64,000 nt of DNA from Pseudomonas mendocina (GTDB lineage Bacteria > Pseudomonadota > Gammaproteobacteria > Pseudomonadales > Pseudomonadaceae). The notes under the pieces are model-generated. The model had not been told where the DNA came from and made no database searches. It was given only the letters and a program-made list of their open reading frames with translations. The position numbers and the translations under genes are program-made. The stretch covers positions 4,774,001 to 4,838,000 of the forward strand of contig NZ_LR134290.1 of the NCBI RefSeq assembly GCF_900636545.1, written 5' to 3'. Below, one piece after another: positions 37,018 through 45,463 of the stretch. Position 1 is the first letter of the stretch; each line of letters opens with the position of its first letter.

Positions 37018-38297
37018 TGACCGTTCTGTTCCTCTTCCTGCTGCTGTTCCTGCTGATGTTCATCGGCGTGCCGATCGCCGCGTCGCTCGGCCTGGCCGGC
37101 TCGATCACCATCATGCTGTTCAGCCCGGACTCGGTACGCTCGCTGGCGATCAAGCTGTTCGAGACTTCCGAGCACTACACCCTGTTGGCGATCCCGTTCT
37201 TCCTGCTCTCCGGCGCCTTCATGACCACCGGTGGCGTGGCACGTCGCCTGATCGACTTCGCCAACGCCTGCGTCGGTCACATTCGTGGCGGCCTGGCCAT
37301 CGGTGCGGTACTGGCGTGCATGCTGTTCGCCGCTCTGTCCGGTTCTTCGCCGGCTACCGTAGCTGCAGTGGGCTCCATCGCCATCGCCGGCATGGTGCGT
37401 TCCGGTTACCCGCAGGCGTTCGGCGCCGGCATCGTCTGTAACGCCGGTACTCTGGGCATCCTGATTCCGCCGTCGATCGTGATGGTGGTGTACGCCGCCG
37501 CCACCGAGCAGTCGGTGGGCAAGCTGTTCATGGCTGGTGTGATCCCCGGCATTATGCTCGGCGTGGTGCTGATGGTGGCGATCTACATCGTCGCGCGCAT
37601 TAAGAAGCTGCCGGCCCTGCCACGCGCCAGTTTCCGCGAGTGGCTGCGTTCCGCCCGCGAGGCGTTCTGGGGCCTGCTGCTGATGGTGATCATCCTCGGT
37701 GGTATCTACACCGGTATGTTCACCCCGACCGAGGCCGCAGCCGTGGCAGCGGTGTACGCCGGTTTCGTCGCCCTGTTCGTGTACAAGGACCTGAAGGTCC
37801 GCGACTGCCCGAAGGTGCTGCTGGAGTCCGGCAAGCTGACCATCATGCTGATGTTCATCATCGCCAACGCCATGCTCTTCGCCCATGTGCTGACCACCGA
37901 GCAGATCCCGCAGACCATCACCGCCTGGGTGGTCGAGCTGGGCCTGCAGCCGTGGCAGTTCCTGCTGGTGGTGAACATCGTGCTGCTGGTGGCCGGTGCC
38001 TTCATGGAGCCGTCGGCGATCATCCTGATCCTGGCACCGATCCTGTTCCCGATCGCCATGCAGCTGGGCATCGACCCGATCCACCTGGGCATCATCATGG
38101 TGGTGAACATGGAGATCGGTTTGATTACGCCGCCGGTGGGGCTGAACCTGTTCGTCACCTCGGCGGTGACCGGCATGCCATTGACGGCGGTGATCCGCGC
38201 GGCGATGCCGTGGCTGATGCTGCTGCTCAGCTTCCTGATGATCATCACCTACATCCCGGCCGTGTCCATGGCCCTGCCTAATATGCTCGGCCTGTAA
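37017..38297 (+). CDS. dctM: TRAP transporter large permease DctM
   Basis: This 426-residue DctM protein has about 12 hydrophobic segments. It starts MTVLFLFLLLFLLMFIGVPI. Family motifs include LSGAFMTTGGVARRLI, FAALSGSSPATVAAVGSI, NAGTLGILIPPSIVMV, GMFTPTEAAAVA and EIGLITPPVGLNLFV. It carries out sodium-driven uptake of the C4-dicarboxylate delivered by DctP. It is the last gene before the terminator at 38344. Confidence 0.96.
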   Translation: MTVLFLFLLLFLLMFIGVPIAASLGLAGSITIMLFSPDSVRSLAIKLFETSEHYTLLAIPFFLLSGAFMTTGGVARRLIDFANACVGHIRGGLAIGAVLACMLFAALSGSSPATVAAVGSIAIAGMVRSGYPQAFGAGIVCNAGTLGILIPPSIVMVVYAAATEQSVGKLFMAGVIPGIMLGVVLMVAIYIVARIKKLPALPRASFREWLRSAREAFWGLLLMVIILGGIYTGMFTPTEAAAVAAVYAGFVALFVYKDLKVRDCPKVLLESGKLTIMLMFIIANAMLFAHVLTTEQIPQTITAWVVELGLQPWQFLLVVNIVLLVAGAFMEPSAIILILAPILFPIAMQLGIDPIHLGIIMVVNMEIGLITPPVGLNLFVTSAVTGMPLTAVIRAAMPWLMLLLSFLMIITYIPAVSMALPNMLGL

Positions 38298-38343
38298 CCG
38301 TTCAAACCAACGCTGCTACTTCGGTACCCTGTGTACCCACTCC

Positions 38344-38371
38344 GCCCGGCCTCTGTGCCGGGCTTTTTTTG
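38344..38371 (+). terminator. Terminator of dctPQM
   Basis: GCCCGGC, loop CTCTGT and GCCGGGC are followed by seven T residues. Confidence 0.92.
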
Positions 38372-38502
38372 CACGTCAGGAAAGCGAAATGGTCGTAGGA
38401 AAAGAGTTGTCGCCATTTCCCGGCTCGACGGTGCGGACATAACTGCCCGGAGCCGGACATCCTGGCGTAAAGTCGCCGGCATATTCATCAAGGAACCGAG
38501 GC

Positions 38503-39174
38503 ATGATCAGACGCAGCCTGAAATCCGTCGTCGCTACCTGGCTGACCGGCCTGCTGGCGCTTCTCCCGCTGGTGCTGACCCTGGCACTGCTCGCCTGGAT
38601 ATTCAGCCTGTTCAATCGCCTGGTCGGCCCTTCGACCCTGATCGGCCAATTGTTCGCGGCGCTCGGACAACCCTTTTCCAGCAACGGCTACATGGCCTAT
38701 CTGCTCGGTAGCCTGGTGCTGCTGGCCAGCCTCTACCCGCTGGGCCTGGCCGTGCAACTGGGCCTGCGCCGTCCGCTGTCCTGGCTGCTCGACCGCACGC
38801 TACGACGCACCCCACTGATCGGCAACTTCTACAACCTGGCCGACCGTTTCGTGGGCCTGCTGGACAGGAGCAAGAACCCGGATATCACCACCATGGCCCC
38901 CGTCTGGTGTTTCTTCGGCGGCGATGGTGCAGCAGTGCTCGCTCTGCGCCCGAGTTCGGAAACCGTGGAGCTGGAAGGCCGCGCCTACTGCGCCATTCTC
39001 ATTCCCACCGCACCGATCCCGGTGGGTGGCGGTTTGCTCTATGTGCCAGAGGAATGGATACGCCCTGCCGACATGGGCGTGGAGCAACTGACCAGCATCT
39101 ACGTGTCCATGGGACTTACGCCACCCGGCAAACGCAACGCCGAGCAGTCGCCTCCGATGGTGATCAAACCTTAA
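38503..39174 (+). CDS. DUF502 family membrane protein
   Basis: This 223-residue protein has two membrane segments (about 12-36 and 62-88) and the DUF502 signatures TPLIGNFYNLADRFVGLL and VPTAP-like IPTAPIPVGGGLLYVPEEWI. The family is widespread in bacteria and of unknown function. AAGGAACCGAGGC precedes the start. It is monocistronic, between the dctPQM terminator and a repeat element that begins directly after its stop codon. Confidence 0.88.
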   Translation: MIRRSLKSVVATWLTGLLALLPLVLTLALLAWIFSLFNRLVGPSTLIGQLFAALGQPFSSNGYMAYLLGSLVLLASLYPLGLAVQLGLRRPLSWLLDRTLRRTPLIGNFYNLADRFVGLLDRSKNPDITTMAPVWCFFGGDGAAVLALRPSSETVELEGRAYCAILIPTAPIPVGGGLLYVPEEWIRPADMGVEQLTSIYVSMGLTPPGKRNAEQSPPMVIKP

Positions 39175-39321
39175 AACCTGTTCACGATCTGCTGCGCGTC
39201 GGCCATGCTGCGTTGAAGCCAGCCTCGCGTGCGAGCCCAGTCAAAATGCTCATTTACAGCCCGTAAACTGCGCTTTTTCAACTGGCTTCGCTCTAGCTCG
39301 CGAGATGCTGAAAAGGCTCTT
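39175..39321. repeat. MITE-like dispersed element between convergent genes
   Basis: This element of about 147 bp has imperfect inverted ends: AACCTGTTCACGATCT at the left and AGATGCTGAAAAGGCTCTT at the right. It starts right after the DUF502 stop and reaches the stop codon of the Lrp-type gene. Similar sequence is, to my recollection, scattered in Pseudomonas genomes. Confidence 0.65.
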
Positions 39322-39787
39322 AAGCCAGCGGCAAGCTGGTGGTGGACTTGATCTCCGACAGCGCGACGATGGAGTTCACCTCCTGGATACCGGGAACCAA
39401 TGACAGCTTCTCGAAGAAGAAGCGCTCATAAGCCTCGATATCACGCGTGACGATGCGCAGCATGAAGTCCACCGCGCCCATCAGCACATGGCACTCCAGT
39501 ACCTCGGGAAATTCACGCATGGCCTCGGCGAACTCGGTCAGATTAGAGCGGCCGTGGGCGTTGAGTTTGACCTGGGCAAAGACTTGCGTATGCAGGCCGA
39601 TGCGTTTGCGATCGAGCAGCGTCACCTGCTTGCGAATCACACCCTCCTCCTTGAGCCGCTGAATACGACGCCAGCAAGGCGACTGCGACAGGCCAATGCG
39701 CTCGGCTATCTCCGCAGTGGAGAGACCAGCATCTTCCTGTAGCAGGGCAAGAATGCGTTGGTCGTAAGCATCCAGCACGACGGACAT
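39320..39787 (-). CDS. Lrp/AsnC family transcriptional regulator
   Basis: This 155-residue regulator starts at 39787 (MSVVLDAYDQRILALLQEDA); the open frame to 39829 lacks a ribosome site. An N-terminal winged HTH (LSTAEIAERIGLSQSPCWRRIQRL) is followed by an AsnC ligand-binding ACT-like domain (VLECHVLMGAVDFMLRIVTRD). Such proteins form octamers and respond to amino acids. The gene is divergent from a small ACT-like ORF at 39915, which may be its target, but no regulon is visible. Confidence 0.92.
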   Translation of the reverse strand: MSVVLDAYDQRILALLQEDAGLSTAEIAERIGLSQSPCWRRIQRLKEEGVIRKQVTLLDRKRIGLHTQVFAQVKLNAHGRSNLTEFAEAMREFPEVLECHVLMGAVDFMLRIVTRDIEAYERFFFEKLSLVPGIQEVNSIVALSEIKSTTSLPLA

Positions 39788-39914
39788 AAAAAATCCCCAA
39801 TACTCGATTAACAAGGCAAGTTTATCCATGAAACCTGGAATAGCCCAGAAAACCAGGCAGAACTTTTGCCGAACTAAGGCGGAAACTTAAGCAAAACCTG
39901 CCCGAGCTTCCGCC

Positions 39915-40241
39915 ATGCCAGATACCACCCCGTTTCCGTCCGCCCATAACCGCCGCGATCCCTGGCAGGATCGTGGCGATGCCTGTGTCGAATACCAGCT
40001 GCGCACCGACGCCGAAGCCGACGTGATGTGCCGCCTGCTGGGGCTGTTCGCCCAATTGCAGTTATTACCTGAGGCCTTGCACATGGAACGCCTGCAGGAT
40101 GATCTGCACATCAGCCTGCGCCTACCCGGCATCTCACTGCATCGCGCTGGCGTGCTTGCGCAAAAACTGCGCGGCCTGGTGTGTGTATGGGAGGTGTCCT
40201 GGCAGCATCTGGATCACAGCCTGGTAACTGAGGTGGCCTGA
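39915..40241 (+). CDS. Small protein of unknown function, possible ACT-like fold
   Basis: This is a 108-residue protein with no signal peptide. From residue 25 the pattern VEYQLRTDAEADVMCRLLGLFAQL, LHMERLQDDLHISLRLPG and ISLHRAGVLAQKLRGLVCVW alternates strand-helix-strand-strand-helix-strand, as in ACT domains of acetolactate synthase small subunits. No catalytic partner is adjacent. It is transcribed away from the Lrp-type regulator across 127 bases, which suggests a shared control region. The fold call is inference from pattern only. Confidence 0.6.
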   Translation: MPDTTPFPSAHNRRDPWQDRGDACVEYQLRTDAEADVMCRLLGLFAQLQLLPEALHMERLQDDLHISLRLPGISLHRAGVLAQKLRGLVCVWEVSWQHLDHSLVTEVA

Positions 40242-40363
40242 AGCGGGCATTCGATCACGCCAGACACTTCGCCCTCACGCAGCTTTTCGGGCATCCTAGC
40301 TCGGCTCAAAGGTCGTTGAAAAACGACCTGCTACCCTTGTTTAGGCCGACCCGAGGAGCCCGC

Positions 40364-42148
40364 ATGTCCGCCTTCACCGCTACCGCCCCTGACCGTGTAC
40401 TGGATCTTGGCGACCTGCTGCGCGAGCTGGTGGCCCAAGGCCGGGTCGAGCAGGAGGTGGCCGAGCAGTGCCTGGCGATTCGTCGCAGCTCGCTGAACAA
40501 CGCCCAGCACCCTCTTGAGTTTCTCGCCGCGCAACAGGTCGACGACTTGTCTCGACCGGGCAAGAAGCTCGATCTGGAAAGCCTCACGGTCTGGCTGGCC
40601 AACTTCGCCGGCCAACCCTACCTGCGCATCGACCCGCTGAAAATCGACGTACCGGCCATCACCCCGCTGATGTCCTACGCCTTCGCCCAGCGCCACAAGA
40701 TTCTCGCCGTGGCAGTGGACAGCGAGAGCGTGACCATCGCCAGCAGCCAGCCGCTTGTGCACAGCTGGGAAGCCAACCTGGTCCACGTACTCAAGCGCCC
40801 GATCAAGCGCGTGGTGGCCAACCCCAGCGATATCCAGCGCTTCACCACCGAGTTTTATCGTCTGGCGCGTTCGGTCAGCGGCGCCAATGCCACCGATCAA
40901 AAGGTCAGCGGTGTCGGCAACTTCGAACAATTGCTCAGCCTCGGCGCCCAGGACCAAGAGCCGGATGCCAACGACGCGCACATCGTCAACATCGTCGACT
41001 GGCTGTTCCAGTACGCCTTCCAGCAGCGCGCCAGCGATATCCACATCGAACCGCGCAGGGAACAGGGGACGGTGCGCTTTCGCATCGACGGCGTATTGCA
41101 CACCGTCTACCAGTTCCCCGCGCAGGTCACCATGGCGGTAGTCAGCCGCCTGAAGAACCTCGGCCGCATGAACATCGCCGAGAAGCGCAAACCGCAGGAT
41201 GGCCGGGTCAAGACCAAGACCCCGGACGGCGGCGAGGTAGAGCTGCGTCTTTCCACGCTGCCGACAGCCTTCGGCGAGAAGATGGTGATGCGTATCTTCG
41301 ACCCGGAAGTGCTGCTGAAGAGCCCGGATCAGCTTGGTTTCTCCCCCGAAGACCTGCGCCGCTGGGCGAGCATGACCAGTCAGCCCAATGGCATCATCCT
41401 GGTCACCGGCCCCACCGGCTCAGGCAAGACCACCACGCTCTACACCACACTCAAGCAACTGGCGACGCCGGAAGTGAACGTGTGCACCATCGAAGACCCC
41501 ATCGAGATGATCGAAGGCGCCTTCAACCAGATGCAGGTGCAGCACAATATCGACCTGAATTTCGCCAGCGGCGTGCGTGCACTGATGCGTCAGGACCCGG
41601 ATATCATCATGGTCGGCGAGATACGTGATCTGGAAACAGCGGAAATGGCCATCCAGGCTGCGCTGACTGGCCACCTGGTGCTCTCCACCCTGCACACCAA
41701 CGACGCCCCCAGCGCCATCACCCGCCTGCTCGAACTGGGCGTGCCGCATTACCTGCTCAAGGCCACCATTCTTGGCGTCATGGCCCAGCGCCTGGTGCGC
41801 ACCCTGTGCCCGCACTGCAAGGCGCCGGTACAACTGGACGAAGATACCTGGAACGGCCTGACGCGCCCCTGGAGCTCACCGCTGCCGACTCAGGCGCACC
41901 ACGCAGTCGGTTGCCTGGAATGCCGCGAAACCGGCTATCGTGGCCGGGCCGGCGTCTACGAGATCATGCTCATCAACGACGCGATCAAGCCACTGATCAG
42001 CGCCGACACAGACCTTACACTGCTACGCCGGGCCGCATTCAAGGACGGTATGCGCAGCCTGCGCCTGTCCGGTGCGCAGAAGGTTGCCGCGGGGCTGACC
42101 ACTATCGAAGAAGTGCTGCGCGTCACTCCACAGAGCGAACAGCGCTAA
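40364..42148 (+). CDS. GspE/PulE-type secretion/pilus assembly ATPase, orphan
   Basis: This 594-residue ATPase starts at 40364 (MSAFTATAPDRVLDLGDLL) after GAGGAG. An N-terminal MshEN/T2SSE_N region (about 1-170) is followed by the ATPase core: Walker A GPTGSGKT (349-356), Asp box (TIEDPIE), Walker B (DPDIIMVGEIRD) and His box (GHLVLSTLHTND). A zinc site has C482, C485, C517 and C520 (CPHC...CLEC), which is typical of GspE. Such ATPases drive type II secretion or type IV pili from the cytoplasm, but no gspF, pilin or secretin gene is adjacent, so its partners lie elsewhere. It converges on and overlaps the L,D-transpeptidase-like gene by 26 bases. Confidence 0.9.
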   Translation: MSAFTATAPDRVLDLGDLLRELVAQGRVEQEVAEQCLAIRRSSLNNAQHPLEFLAAQQVDDLSRPGKKLDLESLTVWLANFAGQPYLRIDPLKIDVPAITPLMSYAFAQRHKILAVAVDSESVTIASSQPLVHSWEANLVHVLKRPIKRVVANPSDIQRFTTEFYRLARSVSGANATDQKVSGVGNFEQLLSLGAQDQEPDANDAHIVNIVDWLFQYAFQQRASDIHIEPRREQGTVRFRIDGVLHTVYQFPAQVTMAVVSRLKNLGRMNIAEKRKPQDGRVKTKTPDGGEVELRLSTLPTAFGEKMVMRIFDPEVLLKSPDQLGFSPEDLRRWASMTSQPNGIILVTGPTGSGKTTTLYTTLKQLATPEVNVCTIEDPIEMIEGAFNQMQVQHNIDLNFASGVRALMRQDPDIIMVGEIRDLETAEMAIQAALTGHLVLSTLHTNDAPSAITRLLELGVPHYLLKATILGVMAQRLVRTLCPHCKAPVQLDEDTWNGLTRPWSSPLPTQAHHAVGCLECRETGYRGRAGVYEIMLINDAIKPLISADTDLTLLRRAAFKDGMRSLRLSGAQKVAAGLTTIEEVLRVTPQSEQR

Positions 42149-42809
42149 CGCTCGCACAGTGGAGATAGCGGCCTGCTTTCATCTGCGGGTGCCAGGCGAA
42201 TAGGTACTGACCATCCTTGAGCTGATCCACCAGCACCCGAATCACCTCCTGCTGCACCGCAGGACAGCCCAGGCTACGCCCCATGCGCCCGTGTTTCTCG
42301 GCCCAGGCCGGCGCCACGTAATCAGCACCATGGATCACCAGCGCCCGGGCTCGCGCCTCATCGTTGAAACCGGGCTCCAGGCCATCGAGACGCAACGAGT
42401 GACCGTGCCGCCCCGTGTAGCTTTCGGCACCGCGAAACAGGCCGAGACTGGACTGATGGCTGCCGGGCAGATTGGAGAAGCGCTCGGCGAACAACTCGCC
42501 GGACTGACGACCATGGGCTACGAATTCACGCTGCAGCAGGCGCCTTTGCGCCAGATCGAAGACCCACATGCGCCGCTCCAGCGACGAGCGAGAGTAATCG
42601 ATGACCGCCAGCCTCCTGGCCTTGCCGATCCCACCGCGCTCGGCACATCGCAGCGCCTGCAGCGCCTCCTGCAACGCACGCACCTCTAACTGCGGCGCTG
42701 CGCGTTGCAATACATCAAGCTGCCCGTCAGCCGCCGCGTACTGGCCCAGCACAATGGCAAGCAAAAACGCACTCGTCAGACGCCTGAATATGCCCAAGTT
42801 CACACCCAT
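42123..42809 (-). CDS. Murein L,D-transpeptidase catalytic domain (YkuD_2) family protein
   Basis: This 228-residue protein starts at 42809 (MGVNLGIFRRLTSAFLLAIVL), with a signal peptide cut near YAAA; an ATG at 42827 would add six residues. The catalytic YkuD_2 pattern is visible: ALVIHGADYVAP with the conserved His and GRMGRSLGCPAV with the SxGC nucleophile Cys. It is expected in the periplasm and may act on peptidoglycan cross-links or anchoring; transpeptidase activity of this subfamily is not well shown. Its 3' end overlaps gspE-like on the opposite strand. Confidence 0.85.
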   Translation of the reverse strand: MGVNLGIFRRLTSAFLLAIVLGQYAAADGQLDVLQRAAPQLEVRALQEALQALRCAERGGIGKARRLAVIDYSRSSLERRMWVFDLAQRRLLQREFVAHGRQSGELFAERFSNLPGSHQSSLGLFRGAESYTGRHGHSLRLDGLEPGFNDEARARALVIHGADYVAPAWAEKHGRMGRSLGCPAVQQEVIRVLVDQLKDGQYLFAWHPQMKAGRYLHCASVSAVRSVE

Positions 42810-42956
42810 TGCCCGGCATCTGCCCACCTTGCGAAGGGGTCGGCGGCAGAGCGCGGGCCGCTGTGCTTAGATTGATGAATCTGGTAATGGAGTCTAAGCG
42901 ATGCACACCGAAGGGCGATCAGCACACTGTCTGACTACAGGTAGCCGCGTCTTCTC

Positions 42957-43211
42957 ATGATCACCTACCTGCAACATCTGTCGTTCTGGGATTGGCTGGC
43001 ACTGGCCACCTTGCTACTGATTCTCGAGGTGTTCGGCGCTGGCGGCTATCTGCTGTGGATAGGCCTGGTGGCGGTCGGCATCGGCGCGCTGTCGTACCTC
43101 TTTCCCGATCTGTCCTGGGCCTGGCAGCTTCTATTGTTCGCTGCCCTGGCGGCGACCTCGGCGCTGCTCTGGCGGCGCCATCAACATCGCGCGCGCCGAC
43201 TGCAAAGTTGA
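42957..43211 (+). CDS. NfeD family protein, short form without OB domain
   Basis: This 84-residue protein starts MITYLQHLSFWDWLALATLLL and has two to three membrane helices (about 14-32, 35-50 and 56-73). EVFGAGGYLLWIGLVAVGIGAL is typical of the NfeD membrane part. The usual C-terminal OB-fold of NfeD (total about 140 residues) is missing: the frame ends at ARRLQS, and I found no continuation in the other two frames. It may be a natural short form or a truncation. No stomatin/SPFH partner is adjacent. Confidence 0.7.
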   Translation: MITYLQHLSFWDWLALATLLLILEVFGAGGYLLWIGLVAVGIGALSYLFPDLSWAWQLLLFAALAATSALLWRRHQHRARRLQS

Positions 43212-43298
43212 CCAGCGTGGCAACCGGCCATCGCCTGCAAGGAACCACAAGCGGCCAATACGACTCCTAGGATAGGAACCACCTACAGGAGTTTCATC

Positions 43299-43637
43299 AT
43301 GCGTGTAACGAGCCGTGCCGCACTGGCGTTCAGTGCCTGCCTGATCGCCCAGACAGCAGCAGCCGATGGCATGCTGCGCGATATTCTGTCCTCGGGCGCC
43401 ACCACCGCCTCGACCTACCTGACCTTCAAGGATCGCAAGCTGGTCGCGGCGGCCGAAGAAGATGCCAGCAGCTTCGTCGCCAGTAACGGCGAAATTCGTG
43501 GGCCGCATCTGGAGGCCGCGATGCAGCAGTTGCGCAGCGCCAATCCGCAGCTGCAGAACGCCGACGATATGGCACTGGCCAGCGCCATTCTTGCGGCATC
43601 GGCTAACACGAGCGAGAACGTGGCGAGCGCAGAATGA
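43299..43637 (+). CDS. DUF2388 family secreted protein
   Basis: This 112-residue protein has a signal peptide (MRVTSRAALAFSACLIAQTA, cut after AAA near residue 22). LSSGATTASTYLTFKDRKLVAAAEEDASSFV is the DUF2388 core, a family largely limited to pseudomonads and of unknown function. CAGGAGTTTCATC precedes the ATG. The gene is convergent with oprD and shares its terminator. Confidence 0.88.
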   Translation: MRVTSRAALAFSACLIAQTAAADGMLRDILSSGATTASTYLTFKDRKLVAAAEEDASSFVASNGEIRGPHLEAAMQQLRSANPQLQNADDMALASAILAASANTSENVASAE

Positions 43638-43670
43638 AAAAAGCCCGCATCTTTCGATGCGGGCTTTTTC
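43637..43670. terminator. Bidirectional terminator between DUF2388 gene and oprD
   Basis: GCCCGCATC, loop TTTC and GATGCGGGC are flanked by an A run and a T run, so both convergent genes can use it. Confidence 0.93.
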
Positions 43671-43712
43671 GTTACAACGCAGGCGGGGAGTGAAGTCCCC
43701 GCCAATACCGAC

Positions 43713-45038
43713 TTAGAGCAGCGGCAGGGTGTAGCTGACGATCAGACGGTTCTGGTCGACGTCGGTTGCGGCGTTGCCACGCAGCACGCCGTAACGCCAG
43801 CCCAGACCCAGACCTTTCAGGGCGCCGTCCTGGAACACATAGTCCAGAGCGACGTCACGCTCCCACTCTTTGGCCTCTGTACCATCGGCACGCTGAACGT
43901 TGGTGCCCTTCAGGTAGGCAACCGAAGCTTTCAGACCCGGGACGCCGAGACCAGCGAAATCGTAGGTGTACTGACCGAAGGTGGTGCGCTCACCAGCACG
44001 GGTGAAGCTATGGGCCAGACGGTCGGTCAACAGATACACGCTGGCGCCTGCGGAACCTTCGATACCGCCCTGGTTCAGCTGTACGAAGTTGCTGTCCTCG
44101 GAAACACGCTGATAACCCAGCATGATCGCGTGGCTCTGCAGGGTGTAGGTGAAGGCTGCGCTCCAGGTGTTGTTATCGATCTCACCGGTGCCGTCACCGA
44201 AAGTTCTGTTGGCAGAATAGCCACCAGCACGGCCGGCAGCACTGCCGTTCTTGCCGTCGGAAGTCGTGCGGAAGTAACGCAGATCAGTCTTCAGGCTGCC
44301 CTCACCCAGCGCCAGGTTGTGGCCCAGGCCGGCGAAGTGCTGCTTGTAGTAGTCTTCAAGGTTGGCGTAGTAGTACTGCGCAGTCAGATCCTTGTTGATC
44401 TTCCAGTCACCACCACCGAAGTAGAACTTGTTGGAGGCCTGGCTGCCGCCATCCACGGCCAGACCGGTGCTGTTGCTCGACGCACGGCCTACGGCGTGCT
44501 CGATCTGGCCAGCGGTCAGAGTCAGGTTGTCGATTTCGTTGGAGGTGATCATGCCACCTTCGAACATCTGCGGCAGCAGGCGACCGTCGTTGGAGGTGAG
44601 GATCGGCAGTTTCGGCATCAGGGTACCGATGCGAGCCTCGGTCTTGGAGAAACGAACCTTACCGGTCAGGCCACCCTTGCTGAACTCGTCGACTGCGCTG
44701 CCGTCGCTTTCCAGCGGGAACAGAGCGCCCGGAGTGCGGTCACGACCAGTTTTGGTTGCACGACCACCACCGTCCAGACGCACACCCAGCATGCCAACCG
44801 CGTCAACACCAAAGCCCACGGTACCTTCGGTAAAACCGGAGGTGTAGTTGAGAATGAAGCCCTGACCCCATTCACGAGCGGCACCATTGTTGTCAGCAGT
44901 GTTCTTGACATCGTTGTCGAAGTAGAAGTTGCGCATGGTCACGCTGGCCTTGCTGTCACCGATGAAATCGGCAAAGGCTACTTGGCTCAGGCCCAGGGTG
45001 CTGGCGGCTACGGCCAGTGCCAGGGAGGTCTTTCTCAT
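43713..45038 (-). CDS. OprD family outer-membrane porin
   Basis: This 441-residue porin starts at 45038 (MRKTSLALAVAASTLGLSQ, cut near AFA), with GGAGAG ahead; the frame to 45131 has no support. The mature start DFIGDSKASVTMRNFYFDND and GREWGQGF-like AAREWGQGFILNYTSGF are OprD family marks, and the protein ends LIVSYTLPLL as a beta strand. It forms an 18-strand substrate-specific channel for small carboxylates or amino acids; the exact substrate is unknown. A 425-base leader region lies upstream. Confidence 0.93.
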   Translation of the reverse strand: MRKTSLALAVAASTLGLSQVAFADFIGDSKASVTMRNFYFDNDVKNTADNNGAAREWGQGFILNYTSGFTEGTVGFGVDAVGMLGVRLDGGGRATKTGRDRTPGALFPLESDGSAVDEFSKGGLTGKVRFSKTEARIGTLMPKLPILTSNDGRLLPQMFEGGMITSNEIDNLTLTAGQIEHAVGRASSNSTGLAVDGGSQASNKFYFGGGDWKINKDLTAQYYYANLEDYYKQHFAGLGHNLALGEGSLKTDLRYFRTTSDGKNGSAAGRAGGYSANRTFGDGTGEIDNNTWSAAFTYTLQSHAIMLGYQRVSEDSNFVQLNQGGIEGSAGASVYLLTDRLAHSFTRAGERTTFGQYTYDFAGLGVPGLKASVAYLKGTNVQRADGTEAKEWERDVALDYVFQDGALKGLGLGWRYGVLRGNAATDVDQNRLIVSYTLPLL

Positions 45039-45463
45039 TATGTTTCTCTCCAGTGTGTTTAAGGTGACGCATCGTCCGGCGCAGACTTCGGCACGAAGAG
45101 GCAGGCCGGAACGAATGGGGCATACGCGCACGCGAGCCAGGACACGGCTAAGCCGGGCTCGAACAGGGCGCGTGAAAACTCAGGAAGAACGGAACAACGG
45201 CGAACGCAGTGAGGCGGCCGAAATGAGGAGGGCAGAGTGATGCATGGTGAGTACTCTCTCGTCGTTGTTATTTTGCGCCGACATCCTGCCGGCATCTGGC
45301 GAGGCCTATGCAGATAGCGCGCCAGCTCCTCCGAACGGGCACACAAGGCTTCTAGAACAGTAGGTTACAGTTTTTCTGCAGAGGCGTGACCGGTCAGTGA
45401 CAACTCTCTATAGGCAATTTTCCGCCGACCACACCCCTCTCTCAGGCGGAAAATCGCCAATGG
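45039..45463 (-). other. Upstream region of oprD with CA-motif and candidate leader ORF
   Basis: No established gene lies in these 425 bases. On the minus strand an AATAACAA motif at 45272-45265 matches the Hfq/Crc target AANAANAA. It is followed by a GAGAGAG ribosome-site-like stretch and a 21-codon ORF at 45245-45180 (begins MHHSALLISA), which ends 141 bases before oprD. The rest shows nothing I can name. The porin promoter probably lies beyond 45272. Confidence 0.5.
45180..45245 (-). CDS. Candidate 21-residue leader peptide upstream of oprD
   Basis: ATG at 45245 has GAGAGAG nine bases ahead and a TGA at 45182-45180. The peptide is rich in Ser, Leu and Arg and has no known match. It could be a regulatory leader or the remnant of a displaced gene start. 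Low confidence. Confidence 0.3.
   Translation of the reverse strand: MHHSALLISAASLRSPLFRSS

Noticed and set aside
43212..43270. Frameshifted continuation of NfeD
   Set aside because: The other two frames give no OB-fold-like sequence before stopping.
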